Positions 61,489 through 64,000 of a stretch of DNA of 64,000 bases are shown one piece after another. The notes below the pieces were generated by a model. That model did no database searches. It was not told the DNA's origin and worked only from the letters and a program-made list of their open reading frames with translations. Position numbers and translations under genes: made by a program. How positions within the stretch are numbered: position 1 is the first letter of the stretch; each line of letters opens with the position of its first letter. The DNA comes from Polynucleobacter sp. JS-JIR-5-A7 (lineage in GTDB: Bacteria > Pseudomonadota > Gammaproteobacteria > Burkholderiales > Burkholderiaceae), in the NCBI RefSeq assembly GCF_018687935.1, contig NZ_CP061308.1, forward strand, positions 1,544,048 through 1,608,047. Direction: 5' to 3'.

Positions 61489-62006
61489 GTATTCTCATCA
61501 GTCTTTTTCTAAAACTGTCTGCATTCTCTTTGATTGCATTTGGTGGGGTGAACGCCCTGCTTCCGGTGCTATTTAACTTGGCTGTAAACCAAGAGCATTG
61601 GGTTGATGTGCAAACTTTCTCAGACTATTTTGCAATCGCCCAAGCAGCACCCGGCCCCAATTTTATGACCGTCACTCTATTGGGTTGGCATATCTATGGT
61701 GTCATTGGTGCACTCATTGCCACGTTTGCTATTGCATGGCCATCTTCTATTTTGATCTTCTACTTACAGCGGCTCATTATGGGCATCAAAGATCCTCTGA
61801 AAAAGAAATCGATTCAATATGCTGCGGCAGCGCTAGCCATTGGCTTGGTACTTTCTTCAGCCTGGCAAATTTCTTTACAAATCAATCAAAGTGTCGCGGC
61901 TTATATATTGACGATGACTACGATTGCGATTACCTTCTTTACACGTTGGCACCCTTTGTACCTGATAGTCATCGGAGCCGCACTAGGTTTATCGGGTATC
62001 GTCTAA
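61485..62006 (+). CDS. Chromate transporter (ChrA) family, C-type half
   Basis: 173 residues from the ATG at 61485, which overlaps the first half; a longer start lies inside it. Membrane protein with FSLIAFGGVNALLPVLF near residue 12 and AIAQAAPGPNFMTVTLLG near residue 46. Pairs with the preceding protein. It is followed by a Bug receptor gene after 11 bases. Confidence 0.88.
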   Translation: MSILISLFLKLSAFSLIAFGGVNALLPVLFNLAVNQEHWVDVQTFSDYFAIAQAAPGPNFMTVTLLGWHIYGVIGALIATFAIAWPSSILIFYLQRLIMGIKDPLKKKSIQYAAAALAIGLVLSSAWQISLQINQSVAAYILTMTTIAITFFTRWHPLYLIVIGAALGLSGIV

Positions 62007-62017
62007 TAAGGATCAAA

Positions 62018-62995
62018 ATGAAACCAACCCATTTTCTTCTGAGCGTAATTGGCTTAACTAGTCTCTTGAATGCTGGCATGACACAGGCACAGTCTAGCTA
62101 CCCTAATAAGCCGATTAATTTTGTAGTGCCTTATGGTGCTGGTGGTGGTGCAGATTCTCGTAGCCGTCAGATTGCACAAAAGATGAGTGTCATTCTGAAG
62201 CAGCCGATCGTTGTCGATAACAAGCCCGGTGCCGGTGGCAATATTGGCACTGAATTTATTTCTCGTGCTGCTCCGGATGGTTACACCATTGGTATGGGCA
62301 ACTTTGCACCCATGGCAGTAAACAAAACACTGTTTGGTAATTTACGCTACGACCCTGAAACTGATATCACCCCAATTGTGTTGGTTGAAAAAGGTCCTTT
62401 GGTATTAGTAGTCAATCCAAGCTCATCTTATAAAACCATCCAAGATGTTGTGGCTGCAGCCAAAGCGAAGCCAGGTGAACTCACATTCTCATCCGGTGGC
62501 ATTGGTGGTAGTCACCAGCTTTCTGCAGAGCTCTTTGAGCAAAATGCCGGTATCGATATGATTCACGTGCCATACAAAAGCGGCTCTGCTGGCCTCACCG
62601 ATTTGATGGCAGGCAATGTCACGATGATGTTTGATCAAATGTATTCGGCTATGCCGAGCATCAAAGCAGATAAGCTCCGTCCAATTGCCATTACCAGTAA
62701 GAAGCGTTCTCCGCTTCTACCTAATGTGCCAAGCTTTGCTGAGAATGGCTACCCCAAGGTTGAGGTGCTGAATTGGCAGGGATTAATTGCCCCTAAAGGC
62801 ACACCGAAGATCATCATCGACAAACTCAACGCCGCAGCCAATGAAGCCTTAAAAGATCCTCAATTACGAGAACTCATGCTTTCACAAGGAAATGAAATCG
62901 GTGGTGGCAGTCCTGCAGACTTTGCAGCGCTGATTAAATCAGAATCCATCAAGTGGAGTGCCGTCGTCAAGACGGCTAATATCAAGCCAGAGTAA
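62018..62995 (+). CDS. Tripartite tricarboxylate transporter (Bug) solute receptor
   Basis: 325 residues from the ATG at 62018; longer in-frame starts lie in the ChrA gene. Signal peptide with cleavage near TQAQ (residue about 23). The mature protein opens KPINFVVPYGAGGGADSRSRQIAQKM, and VDNKPGAGGNIGTEF follows. An AAGGAT precedes the ATG. It is the last gene of the MmgE/PrpD cluster and the fourth Bug protein in the window. Its 3' end abuts the convergent fluC gene. Confidence 0.9.
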   Translation: MKPTHFLLSVIGLTSLLNAGMTQAQSSYPNKPINFVVPYGAGGGADSRSRQIAQKMSVILKQPIVVDNKPGAGGNIGTEFISRAAPDGYTIGMGNFAPMAVNKTLFGNLRYDPETDITPIVLVEKGPLVLVVNPSSSYKTIQDVVAAAKAKPGELTFSSGGIGGSHQLSAELFEQNAGIDMIHVPYKSGSAGLTDLMAGNVTMMFDQMYSAMPSIKADKLRPIAITSKKRSPLLPNVPSFAENGYPKVEVLNWQGLIAPKGTPKIIIDKLNAAANEALKDPQLRELMLSQGNEIGGGSPADFAALIKSESIKWSAVVKTANIKPE

Positions 62996-63007
62996 TTTAC
63001 TCTTGAC

Positions 63008-63385
63008 TCACTTGAGGGCTTGGTAAGTCAAGATACCCAAGAAGGTTAGTACCAATGAGCCAATCAGGTGCAGTAGTGCAGTGCCCAGCGCCCAAGTAAA
63101 TTCTCCGCGCTGAATAAAACTCACTACTTCCGCGGAGAAACTAGAGAAAGTAGTGAGACCCCCAAGGAAACCTGTAATCACAAAAAGTTTCCATTCCGGT
63201 GAGAGTTGTGGATTGCTACCAAAGAACGCTACTGCTAAACCAACGAGGTAGCCACCGACCATATTCGAGATCAAGGTACCTAAGGGTATGACTGAGGCTG
63301 CACTCACGGTCAAAATATTAAAGCCTGCCCGCAACAAAGCACCAAGACCAGCGCCAAAGAAAATTGCAAGAATAGAGAGCCACAT
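63008..63385 (-). CDS. crcB: Fluoride ion channel FluC/CrcB
   Basis: 125 residues with four membrane helices. GAGLGALLRAGFN near residue 11, GTLISNMVGGYLVGL near residue 36, and GGLTTFSSFSAEVV near residue 75 are the family's fluoride-pore signatures. Exports fluoride as a dual-topology dimer. It lies nine bases after the dioxygenase gene; no fluoride riboswitch fits in that gap. Confidence 0.95.
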   Translation of the reverse strand: MWLSILAIFFGAGLGALLRAGFNILTVSAASVIPLGTLISNMVGGYLVGLAVAFFGSNPQLSPEWKLFVITGFLGGLTTFSSFSAEVVSFIQRGEFTWALGTALLHLIGSLVLTFLGILTYQALK

Positions 63386-63394
63386 AATTTTTCT

Positions 63395-64000
63395 TTATTG
63401 AACAGAAAAGCTGAGCATACTGATCGAACTCATTTCGATACCATCAACAAATACTTTGGCATGCTCACCGTCTTGTTGTAATGCTAGGGTATATAAAGCA
63501 GGCCAGTAGTGCTCTGCAGTCGGAATCGATAGATGGGCAGCCTCACCATACTTTTCCCAATCGATCAGAGGTTCATGGTGATTGGCAAGAATCTCGGTAG
63601 CAAAGAATTCACTAAATTCTTTCGCCCACGGGTAAGGTTGCGCATTCTCTAGCCAATGAATCGTGCGCAAGTTGTGCACCACATTCCCGCTAGACAGAAT
63701 CAGAATATTTTCATCACGCAAGGGTCTTAACTGCTTTGCTAACTCATAATGCTCGCGCGCTGACATAGACCCATCTAAGCTCAGCTGCACCACTGGCACA
63801 TCTGCATTGGGATAGAGGTACTTCAAAACAGACCAGGCGCCATGATCAATACCCCATTCATTCTCTTCAAGTACGACGGGTATATTGAATAACTCTTGAA
63901 CACGATCCGCGAGAGCAGGACTGCCCACTGCTGGATATTCAATTTCAAAGAGTGCTTGCGGAAATCCGCCGAAGTCATGAATGGTTTTAGGTTTTGCCAT
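63395..64000 (-). CDS. DODA-type extradiol dioxygenase (LigB family), 5' end cut by window
   Basis: 201 residues, incomplete: the N-terminal metal-binding part (with the GHGSP motif) lies beyond the window, and the Met at 64000 is internal. APKTIHDFGGFP-type KTIHDFGGFPQALF, GIDHGAWSVLKYLYPNADVPVVQLSLD (read in parts, DHGAWSVLKYLYP) and SSGNVVHNL match 4,5-DOPA dioxygenases such as YgiD. The physiological substrate is unknown. Co-directional with fluC at nine bases. Confidence 0.9.
   Translation of the reverse strand: MAKPKTIHDFGGFPQALFEIEYPAVGSPALADRVQELFNIPVVLEENEWGIDHGAWSVLKYLYPNADVPVVQLSLDGSMSAREHYELAKQLRPLRDENILILSSGNVVHNLRTIHWLENAQPYPWAKEFSEFFATEILANHHEPLIDWEKYGEAAHLSIPTAEHYWPALYTLALQQDGEHAKVFVDGIEMSSISMLSFSVQ

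Noticed and set aside
63386..63394. Fluoride riboswitch before crcB
   Set aside because: Only nine bases separate crcB from the upstream gene, too few for the aptamer.
1..64000. CRISPR arrays, rRNA operons, insertion sequences
   Set aside because: No regularly spaced repeats, rRNA sequence, or transposase with terminal inverted repeats was seen in the window.

Overview
This window looks like a chromosome segment of a betaproteobacterium of the Burkholderiaceae, most likely Polynucleobacter or a close relative. That call is inference from gene order and protein character: rpsP-rimM-trmD-rplS; gyrA-serC-pheA-hisC-tyrA-aroA-cmk-rpsA-ihfB-lapB; ompA-ubiG-gph-ssrA; many Bug-type solute receptors; and a tmRNA tag ending in ALAA. 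No database search was possible.

Positions 1 to about 8,000 are the end of an integrated element whose other end lies outside the window. It carries a tyrosine integrase translationally coupled to two tiny genes; a C5-cytosine methyltransferase directly followed by a restriction endonuclease with a FokI-like nuclease domain and by an acidic accessory protein; a PhaR-type DNA-binding protein upstream of them; a small secreted protein; three small unknown genes in one operon; a 61-residue gene with a very strong ribosome-binding site; and about 800 bases of repeat-rich non-coding DNA.

Positions 8,086-42,685 are core chromosome. They hold an M48 peptidase, rsgA, a CbiB-like protein and a CoA pyrophosphatase; the rpsP operon; a META-domain lipoprotein; a fatty-acid module (acyl-CoA ligase, EtfBA, acyl-CoA dehydrogenase, HDAC-like amidohydrolase); mltB; cysM; comEA; heptose and UDP-glucuronate genes (hldD, hldE1, ugd); lapB; ihfB; rpsA; cmk; the aromatic amino acid and serine block; gyrA; ompA; ubiG; and gph.

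At 42,750-43,108 lies ssrA (tmRNA). Directly behind it is a mobile mystery protein A/B pair. A is intact with a clear double operator. B (Fic family) is broken by one in-frame TGA where the family carries a tryptophan.

Positions 44,407-64,000 are metabolic accessory DNA. One operon (methylglutaconyl-CoA hydratase, HMG-CoA lyase, Bug receptor, class III CoA-transferase, acyl-CoA dehydrogenase, cupin) reads as a complete route from a C6 branched dicarboxylate such as 3-methylglutarate to acetyl-CoA and acetoacetate. A TonB, HemP and TonB-dependent receptor operon follows; HemP is a 58-codon gene that is easily missed. Then come a pirin/carboxymuconolactone decarboxylase/Bug cluster, TrhO, a Bug-MmgE/PrpD-hydroxyacid dehydrogenase-ChrA pair-Bug operon, a fluoride channel, and a DODA-type dioxygenase cut by the window end.
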